Shown here piece by piece: positions 18,463-26,708 of a DNA stretch of 64,000 bases. The stretch lies in assembly GCA_963821815.1 (NCBI GenBank), contig CAWGFG010000006.1, positions 744,001 to 808,000 on the forward strand, written 5' to 3'. The position numbers and the translations under genes are program-made. The DNA comes from JASGTU01 sp963821815. Its GTDB lineage: Bacteria > Chloroflexota > Anaerolineae > Caldilineales > Caldilineaceae. Position 1 is the stretch's first letter. Each line of letters opens with the position of its first letter. The notes under the pieces were generated by a model that was given only the letters and a program-made list of their open reading frames with translations, ran no database searches and was not told where the DNA came from.

Positions 18463-18478
18463 AAAGCCAATTGGCTTT
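18463..18478. repeat. 16-bp perfect palindrome AAAGCCAATTGGCTTT
   Basis: A loopless perfect palindrome in the 515-base gene-free region between the convergent FAD oxidase and RidA genes, about 95 bases past the RidA stop on its strand. It could be a dimeric protein site or part of the RidA 3' region. The rest of this region (18124-18572) shows no supportable gene. Confidence 0.4.
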
Positions 18479-18572
18479 TGATAAATTGATAAGTCGTGGT
18501 GTTTAGTATAGCAGCGACAGGCGATTGTAGTCTCATGCATATACGTAAACAAGTACTAAAACTAGCACCTCG

Positions 18573-19031
18573 CTAATCAACTTCTACTATCATGTAAACA
18601 GAGGCAGCGAATCCCTTCGGCAAACTTGCAACACCAACGGCAGTACGAATATGCTTGCCAGCCTCTCCGAAAACATCTACAACAAAATCTGATGCACCGT
18701 TCATGGCTTGGGCTTGATCTTCGCAATCTGGGGTGCTATTTACCAGACCATGTACGGCGACAACTTGCTTTACGTTTTCTAGCGAACCAGCAATACTCTT
18801 AATCGCCGCTAGGCAATTTATTGCGCAAGCTTTCGTGGCTGCATAGGCGTCTTCCAGGCTTAAATTGCCGCCCAGTTTACCCTTGTATTCATGCCCATGT
18901 TCTACAGAAACCTGACCAGCGGTGACGATCAAATCACCGACACGCTTGGCGGGCACATAATTAGCGATTGGCGCGGACAGACTCGGAAGCACGATTTCTA
19001 GCTCGCGTAAACGTTCTTCATATTTTTCCAT
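18573..19031 (-). CDS. RidA/YjgF/Rid family protein
   Basis: A 152-residue member of the Rid (YER057c/UK114) family, which hydrolyses reactive enamine/imine intermediates released by PLP enzymes. The family layout is visible: NYVPAKRVGDLIVTAGQVSV near the N-terminus, LEDAYAATKACAINCLAAIKS, then VVAVHGLVNSTPDCEDQAQAMNGASDFVVDVFGEAGKHIRTAVGVASLPKG. That last part (GKHIRTAVGVASLP) matches the longer Rid subgroup of about 150 residues. The start at 19031 is preferred because GGAGG sits 5 bases before it; an upstream in-frame ATG at 19055 would overlap that site. It lies 255 bases after a PLP-dependent decarboxylase gene on the same strand, a sensible pairing. Confidence 0.9.
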   Translation of the reverse strand: MEKYEERLRELEIVLPSLSAPIANYVPAKRVGDLIVTAGQVSVEHGHEYKGKLGGNLSLEDAYAATKACAINCLAAIKSIAGSLENVKQVVAVHGLVNSTPDCEDQAQAMNGASDFVVDVFGEAGKHIRTAVGVASLPKGFAASVYMIVEVD

Positions 19032-19286
19032 GGTACCCTCCATAATAGTAATCAATTACCACTTACCCATCGGTTAAGTGACTTATGTATAGCTTGTGAA
19101 AAGCACGGAGGACGCTTTTGCTGCTCCATGGCTGGCGTTTCGTGCTGGCGGACGGGTCTGAGCTCGGACTACAGCAGATTACCGTTTAGGTTTCGAGTAA
19201 ATTCATAAGCCGCTGCTTGCTTCCACTATGGTATACGCTTTGTTGAGCGTCATCCTAGAAGACGGGACAACGCATGTGCCGGCCCA

Positions 19287-20816
19287 TTAGCTAAGCTGTA
19301 GGTACTTGGAACGTAGTTGGGAATCGAGTTTGCTTCCGCGTCTTATGACAATCTCTGGTAGCGCTTCGATATCAGATAAGGTTGTGCGGAAATTAACAAT
19401 ACATGCCCGTAAAAGATATTTACCTTCTACTACCGCATTCGATACAAACGCCTCACCGCCTTTCTGCAGGTCGTTGAGTAGTTCTTCATTCAGTCTATTC
19501 AAGTAAGCATCAACAGACGCCGGGTCACTAGACATATCCAACGGAACATAGCGGAAAGTCGTGATGCTCAGGCTCTGCGTAACAGCCTGCAGTTCTGGAT
19601 ATTTTTCAATCGTCCTATACAGTGCCCGCGCAAGCGCAATGTCATCGCCGATCATCTGGATATAGCCTGCTCGCCCAACCTGACGCAGCGCAAGCCAGAC
19701 TTTCAGAGCCCTAAATCCACGCGAGTTCTGCAGACCGAACTCGAGGTAATTTACCGTTGGATCTTCCCCAATGCCATCGAAGTTGTAATAGTCTGGATGG
19801 TGACTGAACGTTTCTACCAGATGGCGGGGACTGCGAACCAGCGCACATCCGGCTTCCAGCGGGCTGTACAGCCATTTGTGCGGATCCAACGCAATCGAGT
19901 CGGCTTCGCGTAAACCCATTAACTCAACGGATGCATCAGGTAACACAGCGGCGAGGGCTCCATAGGCACCATCAACATGGAACCATAAATCATACTTCCT
20001 GCAAAGCGCTGCAATTTCGGGCAGGGGATCGATTGCACCCGTACTGACAGTACCCGCCGTGCCAACTACGAGGAATGGAAGGTAGTTTTCGTCGAGGTCT
20101 GCCTGGATCTGTTTTTCAAGGGAAGCCACATCCATCTGCTGACTCGTATTGGTGGCAATCCAGTGGACAGATTTTGCGCCCAGACCGAACAGATCGACCG
20201 CTTTATCTATCCACGTGTGGGTCTCTTTCGTTGCGTAGACGATGGGACGTCGGCTCAAAACGGACAAGCCTCCATCCATCAGATCAATCGGTAACTTAAC
20301 CTTGCGAGCGGCCAAGAAGCAGACAAAATTCGCCATATTACCGCCGCTGACCAGCAATCCGCCACAGTTTCTAGTGTAACCGATCAGATCAGAAATCCAA
20401 CGAATGGTTTGTGCTTCAATTTCACTGGCAATCGGCGACAGTACTCCGGCTCCAACGTTGGGGTTTACTGAGGCTGCCAATAGGTCGGCCAGCGCGCCAA
20501 TTGGCGCTGCCGATGAAGTGACGTATCCCCAGAATCGCGGATGCCCGTTAAACAGAGAATGGTCGAACAGCAGACTTGCCGCTTCTTCCAATATGTCACT
20601 TGCGGGTGAGCTATATTCAGGCAGCGTATCCGGTTCTAGCAGTGTTCGTATAGCTTGAGGAGGTTCACCTGGAGTCACAGAACGCTGCGGCAGCTCATCG
20701 AGAAATTCTGCGATTCTGTCTACCAACTGGTAGCCTAACTTGCGGAATTCCTCACCGTGAATCTCTAGTGGCGATACTCGTTTACCCGAAATGGCTGCTT
20801 GATTTTTGTTGTCCAT
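19287..20816 (-). CDS. PLP-dependent group II (aromatic-L-amino-acid type) decarboxylase
   Basis: A 509-residue fold-type I PLP enzyme of the aromatic-amino-acid/glutamate/tyrosine decarboxylase family, releasing CO2 from an L-amino acid to give the amine. Seen are HPRFWGYVTSSAAPIGALADLLA, LLVSGGNMANF, FHVDGAYGALAAV (Asp282 contacting the pyridinium) and SIALDPHKWLYSPLEAG, where Lys314 carries PLP. ATG at 20816 is chosen because GGAG lies 6 bases upstream; an in-frame start at 20840 has no such site. Substrate is not determinable, and related bacterial enzymes can also be aldehyde synthases. Its neighbours are a RidA gene downstream and remnants of mobile DNA upstream. Confidence 0.9.
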   Translation of the reverse strand: MDNKNQAAISGKRVSPLEIHGEEFRKLGYQLVDRIAEFLDELPQRSVTPGEPPQAIRTLLEPDTLPEYSSPASDILEEAASLLFDHSLFNGHPRFWGYVTSSAAPIGALADLLAASVNPNVGAGVLSPIASEIEAQTIRWISDLIGYTRNCGGLLVSGGNMANFVCFLAARKVKLPIDLMDGGLSVLSRRPIVYATKETHTWIDKAVDLFGLGAKSVHWIATNTSQQMDVASLEKQIQADLDENYLPFLVVGTAGTVSTGAIDPLPEIAALCRKYDLWFHVDGAYGALAAVLPDASVELMGLREADSIALDPHKWLYSPLEAGCALVRSPRHLVETFSHHPDYYNFDGIGEDPTVNYLEFGLQNSRGFRALKVWLALRQVGRAGYIQMIGDDIALARALYRTIEKYPELQAVTQSLSITTFRYVPLDMSSDPASVDAYLNRLNEELLNDLQKGGEAFVSNAVVEGKYLLRACIVNFRTTLSDIEALPEIVIRRGSKLDSQLRSKYLQLS

Positions 20817-21042
20817 TTTCACTCCTCGAATATCGTTCACCGATTTGGTCTTAGTTGTACGAGCGAAGTACAGCAGCCCACCAACTCATTGTCCTGCAAA
20901 CAAGACCGAAACAGTATCATGGAACGGCATATCCTACAACTCAATATGTGACCCCTGGACACCAGGCGGGTTCCGAATCATGAGAAGAACGTCAAACACA
21001 CATTGGAGAAAGAAGGACCTTACGCAACCTCAATTTTCTAGG

Positions 21043-21235
21043 CATGTTAGCCCAAAGACAATTCAAACATGACAACCGGATTCGCACCGAATCGAGTAGA
21101 TGCTGGCTGCGATTATAGAACTGCTCGAGAATCGCTGGGCCATAGCGATGTCAATAAGAACACAGCTGACAGTCATGGTCTGAAACGTCGATGAAGTGGT
21201 GTGCTGAGACCGCTGGATCGATGGGTGGTACAGCT
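21043..21235 (+). pseudogene. Decayed tyrosine recombinase (integrase), C-terminal catalytic remnant
   Basis: Reading across frameshifts and a stop, the region recovers the C-terminal catalytic core of a tyrosine recombinase. First HVSPKTIQ (family HVSPHTLRHSFATH), then DAGCDYRTARESLGHSDVN (family LLEAGYDIRTVQELLGHSDV), then SHGLKRR, stop, SGVLRPLDR (family YTHVLKRGGRGVxSPLD). The catalytic Arg of HxxR is now Gln and the position of the nucleophilic Tyr is Asp, so it is dead. The tail wording is closest to integron- or Xer-like integrases. The N-terminal half is not recognisable. It marks an old integration or recombination site in the gene-poor stretch 20.8-22 kb. Confidence 0.65.
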
Positions 21236-21491
21236 TTCTTACGGGAAGAACTGAGCGAACACACAATCTGTCCACAGGCACCTTTGTGCACGTCGGGCAG
21301 TAGTCGCCGTCGATCCGTAGCGAATTTGGCAATTTTCCACAGGAGGTTAGCCAGAATAGTTACTGCGGCAATGGTCCTACATTTTTAGCCAGACGCGGAA
21401 GTCCGTACCAGAATTCTCTCTAGCATATTACAGTTTCAAAGTGTCCTTCACTAGAGGTTACGGTAACCAAAGTAGTGGAATCGGCTATGGA

Positions 21492-21685
21492 CTAATTGTA
21501 GCTATTGTCGCCAGCCTAGAAGTAGTGGACATCTTTCCTCTGCACAATGATAGAGATATGATTCGGTGCGTGTCCAGGCGTTGGCACAACAACCACATCG
21601 CCGTCCTGAGTTTTCTTGCCCACTTGATCAAATGACCCAAAACACTCCTTTACAAAGGCTGTCAAACGCGGAGTGAAAAGGGCTA
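21492..21685 (-). pseudogene. Decayed MBL-fold hydrolase (lactonase-like), fragment
   Basis: On the minus strand one frame reads LFTPRLTAFVKECFG, then SFDQVGKKTQDGDVVVVPTPGHAPNHIS, IIVQRKDVHYF, stop, AGDNSYN, stop. This matches the middle of metallo-beta-lactamase-fold hydrolases of the AHL-lactonase kind (DGDVxVVPTPGHTPGHxS then FLAGDxSYN). A stop replaces the residue before the AGD metal-ligand motif, and the upstream HxHxDH part is not recoverable. It lies directly after the integrase remnant. Recognition rests on the PTPGHAPNHIS core and the AGDNSYN motif. Confidence 0.55.
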
Positions 21686-21960
21686 CTTCGACATCTTGAA
21701 TGATCGATATCTATTCTACGTCGCCAGTAATTCTGCCGAAGCTGGTCAAGCTTAGCGCGTCCCTCCACTTGCTACTTTGAGCGTTTCATGCGGCTGATAT
21801 GAACTCCAGCTGGTCGACTTGAACGAGGCAGGGTAAGGGCGGTGTAGACGCCTGGTAATCACGCGTGAGCACAGTTACGAAACGAGTTAACGCCAATGAT
21901 TTGGCCCGCAATTATGCCTAACTCTGTGTCGTGCTACCGTTTCCAGCCGCTCTTGTCACT

Positions 21961-22248
21961 CTACTCGTTGTCATCTCGACTAACGAACTTAAAGAAGCGG
22001 CTTGTGTCGCCACTGCTCAGCTCGTCCTGGTAAAGAAAAGCCAAATTCTTTTCATCGAACTTCTCGAAGAATTCGTCCCAGGAGATCTTCTCTAAATTCT
22101 CTTCATCATATCCGGGGAAATTGATTCGCAATAACCCAGCGTCGTCCTCATCGCCAGTACCTACTATGTGTGCTGGCTCTCCGTCACGCGCTTCGGTCCA
22201 CTTGCGAATGGTCTCGTGATCAGTTGTGGTTGTTGATTCACCTGCCAT
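21961..22248 (-). CDS. Small acidic conserved protein, unknown function
   Basis: A 95-residue acidic soluble protein: a Thr-rich start (GESTTTTDHETIRKWTEAR), a central DDAGLLRINFPGYDEENLEKISWDEFFEKFDEKNLAFLYQ split over two blocks, and a polar end. I recognise the pattern as a widespread small family found beside stress and regulatory genes and sometimes mislabelled as a glucan branching enzyme. No catalytic function is apparent. Of two adjacent ATG codons, the second (22248) has better spacing to a GGAG. The flanking 370 bases up to the next gene show nothing else. Confidence 0.7.
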   Translation of the reverse strand: MAGESTTTTDHETIRKWTEARDGEPAHIVGTGDEDDAGLLRINFPGYDEENLEKISWDEFFEKFDEKNLAFLYQDELSSGDTSRFFKFVSRDDNE

Positions 22249-22632
22249 CATCGCTCCTTGCTACTCTTATCTGCATTTAGTGTTCATGATATCTCTAGCA
22301 TAGCGATTGCACGGGTACCGATCCATATATCGAGATATAGAAGCGGGCACATGGACGGTTACTAGCTGCATACTGGTCACGCTCACGGTGCTGAATCAGT
22401 AAACAAAGGGGGAGAAGTTACTACTGAGAGCGTTACCGCCGTCGGGTGTGGATCGGCGGCAGCGTCATGAATGCGCCCTGTTGGCTTTGACCGCACCTTC
22501 CGCCATCGAACGTCGAGGTGTGAACAGCAAGGATCAATGACTTTAGCTCATTATATATATCCGCTCCCTGTATCGTTGCACGTTCACAGCACAACTGATC
22601 TCCAGTAAGGTTGGCCAGGAGGACATCTATCT

Positions 22633-23166
22633 ATGAGCCTAGATCTGTGGCAATTGGATGAACAAACACGCTTGTTTATGGCGGACGAATTCGAACGTGA
22701 TCTGTCTCTCAACCAGCTACATATAAGCCCCTATCTCAGTGGACAAGGCATACACGATTTTGAGAATCTGTTACGTCAGGCAATCGAGCATGGCGATGAA
22801 ACGACGCTTGCAGACGCCCTGCGCCAAAAAGGCCGTGTTGCTCGCACAGGCCATAGGCGACAACCAAAGGGCGGTTACTCCATCGTCACAGTCCCGCAGC
22901 AGGCAGCAGAGATGATCGCAGAGGACGCGTTCAACCGTTACTACATTAGAGCCCTTTGCCGACGGGCGCTAGCGCAGGGAATTGAGGAGGTAGTTGTTTA
23001 CCGTGCAAAGCCAGTCGTTTCAGCACGTCCCCACTCAGAGGCGCTTCTGGAAACGACTGTTGACCCGGCTGAGCTCCTGGCGGATCTGCGTGAGCACACT
23101 GGTGAGGAGACAGACCTGAGCATTCCTGGCGGGCCGAACTCCGGAATTAGCGTCCACCTGCCTTGA
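22633..23166 (+). CDS. Hypothetical protein, 177 residues
   Basis: I do not recognise a family. The start is supported by AGGAGG 11 bases upstream. The N-terminal half is helical (LDEQTRLFMADEFERDLSL, FENLLRQAIEHGDETTLADAL) and contains a basic patch (GRVARTGHRRQPKGG). A central stretch (AEDAFNRYYIRALCRRAL) resembles helices of phage- or island-encoded proteins. An Arg- and Glu-rich segment (YRAKPVVSARPHSEALLETTVDPAELLADLREH) follows. No signal peptide or membrane segment. It stands alone in a gene-poor region with mobile-element scars, so horizontal origin is possible but unproven. Confidence 0.55.
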   Translation: MSLDLWQLDEQTRLFMADEFERDLSLNQLHISPYLSGQGIHDFENLLRQAIEHGDETTLADALRQKGRVARTGHRRQPKGGYSIVTVPQQAAEMIAEDAFNRYYIRALCRRALAQGIEEVVVYRAKPVVSARPHSEALLETTVDPAELLADLREHTGEETDLSIPGGPNSGISVHLP

Positions 23167-24066
23167 TATTTTTGGAAACCGATCTAGCGAGATATACAAC
23201 GTACCGTCTGACACAATAGGTAGGGATTCAAATGAAGTCTAGGCGCTCCCGACGCAGGTAAAGACGACCCAAGCCGGCTGGAGGCCCGACACGTTCAATG
23301 AATTGATCTGGTCGGCTTCTTGAAAGCGCATGTTGACCAGGTCGTGGCCATGGTATTCTCAGTCAGCCGTACGGCGCGGAGGTAAGGCGTACCATTTCCG
23401 TCAACTACACTCAGATATTATGAACGCACAGCAGGTGCGGCATTTAAATGCGAGGGGGCTGCGTCCGCCGTTATCGATGTGCCGCAATGGCCCAATTATC
23501 AAAGGTTATACGCTTGCATGGAGTACTGCCTGCACTGCATAGTGGGCTTCGCCTGACATGAAGAATCTTCACCGTTATACATAGATCATTACGTATAGAT
23601 CGTCGCGCCGTAAAACTCGCTGTCATCCCCAGAATCATACGTAATCTCCGCTAGCGGGCTTCATCCACTGAAGTACGACTGGAAAAACACTAAGTTGGAC
23701 TCTGGCTTGCGCCACGGTGCCCTTCAGGCTTGCCTTCGTTCCCTTCTACAAAGGGTATAAGACCCCGATTGCCTTGTAATTCGCGTTGACCGTCTATTGA
23801 CATGGACGAACAAGCAGTGTACGATAGCAGCATTCCACAAGTTGTAATTACAGGATTACATCTTATTGCCCCAATCCCTCGTTTTTATTGTCTGTGATCG
23901 GTCATCAGCAATGTAAAGCATATTGTTCAGCGATAAGGAAGGAGAAGTTCCACAGCCTATCGATGCATTCGCGGCTTCTACACCCAAGTTAGCAATTTGA
24001 CCGTATCGATGATCTGCGTTACTCGTTCCAGTTCAACAATAACCCAACCGAATAGGAGAATGAGCA
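23167..24066 (+). other. Gene-poor region upstream of the sugar ABC operon
   Basis: About 900 bases without a supportable intact gene. A plus-strand stretch at 23306-23540 reads like broken coding sequence (DLVGFLKAHVDQVVAMVF, then after a stop an open frame with AVIDVPQWPNYQRL), but I cannot assign it. A 10-bp palindrome TGTAATTACA (23843-23852), about 215 bases before the binding-protein gene, is a weak candidate site for the GntR regulator encoded downstream. AAGGAGG-like bases near 23938 lead to no open frame. Confidence 0.3.
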
Positions 24067-25587
24067 ATGAGCAGTAGAAACATCTGGTTACCGATTTTAA
24101 TCGTGATCGCACTTGTTCTCGCAGGCTGTACCGCTGCAGTGCCTGCACAACCATCTACCGCAGGCGGCGATGGCGGCGATGTCGGCGAATTGCCGTTTGA
24201 AGGACAAAAGGTCGTTGTCGTTACCCAGACAGGCCGCTCCATCGGCGGTCCCGTAGAAGACCACGCACCGGAATGGGAAGCCATGACCGGTGGTCAGGTA
24301 GAGCTGCAGCAATTCGCATTCGGTGAGCTCTTCGAGAAAATGATTACTTCCTTCTCGACGGGCGCCAATGACTATGACGTCCTCATCTTCCCGGCGGACT
24401 GGGCAGGCGACTTTATGGCGCCCGGCTATCTAGAACCGATCCCGCAGGAGGTACTGGCTGGCATTGATCCGGAGGATATCATTCCGCTGTACGGAAAACG
24501 CATCACAGCCTGGGGAGATACCATCTACGCACTGCCATATGACGGCGACGCGCATATGCTCTACTATCGAAAAGACCTGGTGAACCCGGATTCACAATAT
24601 GCCGCCGACTTTGAAGCCGAATACGGCTATCCGCTGGATGAGCCGCATACCTGGTCGCAGTATTACGATATCGCCGAGTTCTTCAACGGCAAAGAGGTGG
24701 AAACTGCAGGACAAATGGCGCCGATTGCAGGCGTCGCCGAAGCGCAACGCCGCAACGCACAAAGCTACTGGGTCTATCTCTCGCATGCAGCCGGCTACGG
24801 CAAGGTGCCTGGCAATCCCTGCTTCTTCTTCAGCTGCGACGACATGACGCCACAGGTGAATAATCCAGGCTGGGTACAGGCGCTGGATGACTACATCCAT
24901 TCCCGCGATCTGGGTCCCGCTGAGCAGTTGCAGTGGGACGTCGCCGACACCCGCGTTCAGTTTCCGGCTGGTGCTGCGGTGTTGAACATTGACTGGGGCG
25001 ATGTTGGCCCGATCTCTTACAACCCGGATGCATCAGTCATCGTCGGTGACACTGGCTTTGCCGTTCTGCCCGGCGGCGACCGCTACTATGACTATACGAC
25101 CGGAGAATGGGTCGACGAAGTCAACGTGGCTCCGTTCATCGCCTTTGGCGGCTGGATTATCGGTATCGCCGCCGATAGCGAAGTAAAAGATGCCGCCATG
25201 GACTTCGCAGCGTTCATGGCCGCGCCGGAAATGGTCAAGCAACTCGCTGTTACGCCGGACACAGGTGTCAACCCGTCACGCTATAGCCAATTCGAAGACA
25301 TCGACCTGTGGATCAATGCGGGCTTCGACGAGGAGGGCGCCGTAGACTATCTGGACGCGGTGAAGAATACGATCAATAACCCGAATGCCGTCCTGGACCT
25401 GCGCATTCGCGGCTCGGCGGAGTACCTGAGCGTGCTTGATGTTGAGGTCAGTCGTGCGCTGGCAGGTGAGATCAGCTCGCAAGAGGCGCTGGATAATGTC
25501 GCCGCCGGATGGGACGAAATCACCGACCGGCTGGGTCGCGATGCCCAACTGGAACAGTATAAGTCAGCCGTCGGCTATTCAGGTTAA
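24067..25587 (+). CDS. Sugar-type ABC transporter substrate-binding lipoprotein (SBP_bac_1)
   Basis: A 506-residue family 1 extracellular binding protein. The signal peptide ends in a lipobox (LVLAGC, Cys about residue 20), then an Ala/Gly-rich linker. The mature core shows the family order: EGQKVVVVTQTGR, PEWEAMTGGQVELQQFAFGELFEKMITSF in pieces, LPYDGDAHMLYYRKDLV, and VAPFIAFGGWIIGIAADSEVKDAAMDFAAFM. First gene of a block continuing with two permeases, a sugar kinase and a GntR regulator, so a sugar, polyol or sugar acid is the likely ligand. GGAG precedes the ATG by 7 bases. A hairpin separates it from the permease genes. Confidence 0.92.
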   Translation: MSSRNIWLPILIVIALVLAGCTAAVPAQPSTAGGDGGDVGELPFEGQKVVVVTQTGRSIGGPVEDHAPEWEAMTGGQVELQQFAFGELFEKMITSFSTGANDYDVLIFPADWAGDFMAPGYLEPIPQEVLAGIDPEDIIPLYGKRITAWGDTIYALPYDGDAHMLYYRKDLVNPDSQYAADFEAEYGYPLDEPHTWSQYYDIAEFFNGKEVETAGQMAPIAGVAEAQRRNAQSYWVYLSHAAGYGKVPGNPCFFFSCDDMTPQVNNPGWVQALDDYIHSRDLGPAEQLQWDVADTRVQFPAGAAVLNIDWGDVGPISYNPDASVIVGDTGFAVLPGGDRYYDYTTGEWVDEVNVAPFIAFGGWIIGIAADSEVKDAAMDFAAFMAAPEMVKQLAVTPDTGVNPSRYSQFEDIDLWINAGFDEEGAVDYLDAVKNTINNPNAVLDLRIRGSAEYLSVLDVEVSRALAGEISSQEALDNVAAGWDEITDRLGRDAQLEQYKSAVGYSG

Positions 25588-25632
25588 CCACCACGTAATC
25601 GGCAGATAATGTAGCTGAATGAATGATGCAAG

Positions 25633-25678
25633 CGGCGTCCGGACCTCCCTTCTAGGGCATTGGAGTGTTCGGACGCCG
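25633..25678 (+). terminator. 12-bp stem hairpin between binding-protein and permease genes
   Basis: CGGCGTCCGGAC (25633-25644) pairs with GTTCGGACGCCG (25667-25678), with one G-U pair and a 22-base loop, then TTCTATT. It starts 45 bases after the binding-protein stop and ends 44 bases before the first permease gene, the same position as the hairpin in the peptide importer at 9.0 kb. Likely trims or partly terminates the message to keep the binding protein in excess. Confidence 0.6.
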
Positions 25679-25722
25679 TTCTATTGCCCTTGCCGAAAAC
25701 GCACACACCCGGAGATAGATAG

Positions 25723-26697
25723 ATGGCTATGCAAAGCAGCAGCGCGGCACCAACTGGTAAGGTGTATGAGCGGAGAGTGAAGCGCGTCTTCTTGATGCCT
25801 GCCGTATTCTATTTGTTGCTGCTCTCCATCTTCCCGCTGTTTTGGTCGCTTGGCATCAGCTTCACTGACTATCAGCGTGGTAATGTCACGGCATCCGAGT
25901 CGACTGTGCTCGAGGAACCGACGGGCATACTCGGTTCCGGTGTCAACCTGTCACTCCGCAACTATGTGCGCATGTTCCGTGACAACCGGCTGAAAACTGC
26001 ATCTTTCAACACGGTGACCTATGTGATCGCCGGCGTGCTGTTGCAGTACGTCATAGGATTTTTGCTGGCGCTGGTGCTGCATCAACAGTTTATCGGTCGG
26101 AACATCGTACGGATAATCTTCCTAATGCCGATGATGGTTACGCCGGTGGCTGCAGCCTATATGGGGCGCATGCTGTTCGACACCCGCATCTCGCCCCAAG
26201 CGCAAGTCCTGCGGATTTTTGCGTCGGTGACCGGACTGGACATCTCCGTTCCATGGCTAGCCAGCGGCTTCTGGGCCACCATCGCAATCATCTTGATTGA
26301 CAGTTGGCAGTGGATTCCCTTTATGACGCTGCTGCTGTTAGCCGGTATGCAGGGAATCCCCGAGGATATTTACGAGGCCGCACGCGTGGACGGCGCAACT
26401 TCTCTAGAAATATTGCGCAAGATCACATTTCCGATTCTGATCCCCATCTCCATCACGGTCATCTTGATTCGCGGGCTAGAAATCTTCAAGATCATCGACG
26501 TGATTGTTGTGACGACGGGAGGCGGTCCGGGCTCGTCGACCGAGTCACTGACCATGTACATCTTCGATACCGCCTTAACCTTCGGCAATTATGGATATGC
26601 GGCGGCAATTTCCTTCGCGTTGCTGGTGCTCGTCGTCATCTTCGCCACACTATTTCTAACGCTGAGCAGACGATTCTCGTCCCGGTACGCAAGTTAG
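25723..26697 (+). CDS. Sugar ABC transporter permease (MalF/UgpA type)
   Basis: A 324-residue inner-membrane permease with about six hydrophobic helices. The first is VFYLLLLSIFPLFWSLGISF at about residues 27-46. The EAA coupling loop is YEAARVDGATSLEILRKITFPIL (about 220-242), the binding site for an ATPase such as MsmX/UgpC. GGAGATAGATAG before the ATG gives a ribosome site. Followed after 11 bases by the partner permease gene; no ATPase gene lies in the cluster. Confidence 0.93.
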   Translation: MAMQSSSAAPTGKVYERRVKRVFLMPAVFYLLLLSIFPLFWSLGISFTDYQRGNVTASESTVLEEPTGILGSGVNLSLRNYVRMFRDNRLKTASFNTVTYVIAGVLLQYVIGFLLALVLHQQFIGRNIVRIIFLMPMMVTPVAAAYMGRMLFDTRISPQAQVLRIFASVTGLDISVPWLASGFWATIAIILIDSWQWIPFMTLLLLAGMQGIPEDIYEAARVDGATSLEILRKITFPILIPISITVILIRGLEIFKIIDVIVVTTGGGPGSSTESLTMYIFDTALTFGNYGYAAAISFALLVLVVIFATLFLTLSRRFSSRYAS

Positions 26698-26708
26698 GAA
26701 CGCCGACC

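Noticed and set aside
26304..26708. 135-codon upstream extension of the second sugar permease
   Set aside because: It lies within the first permease gene in another frame and carries no family sequence; the start at 26709 gives a standard MalG-type N-terminus.
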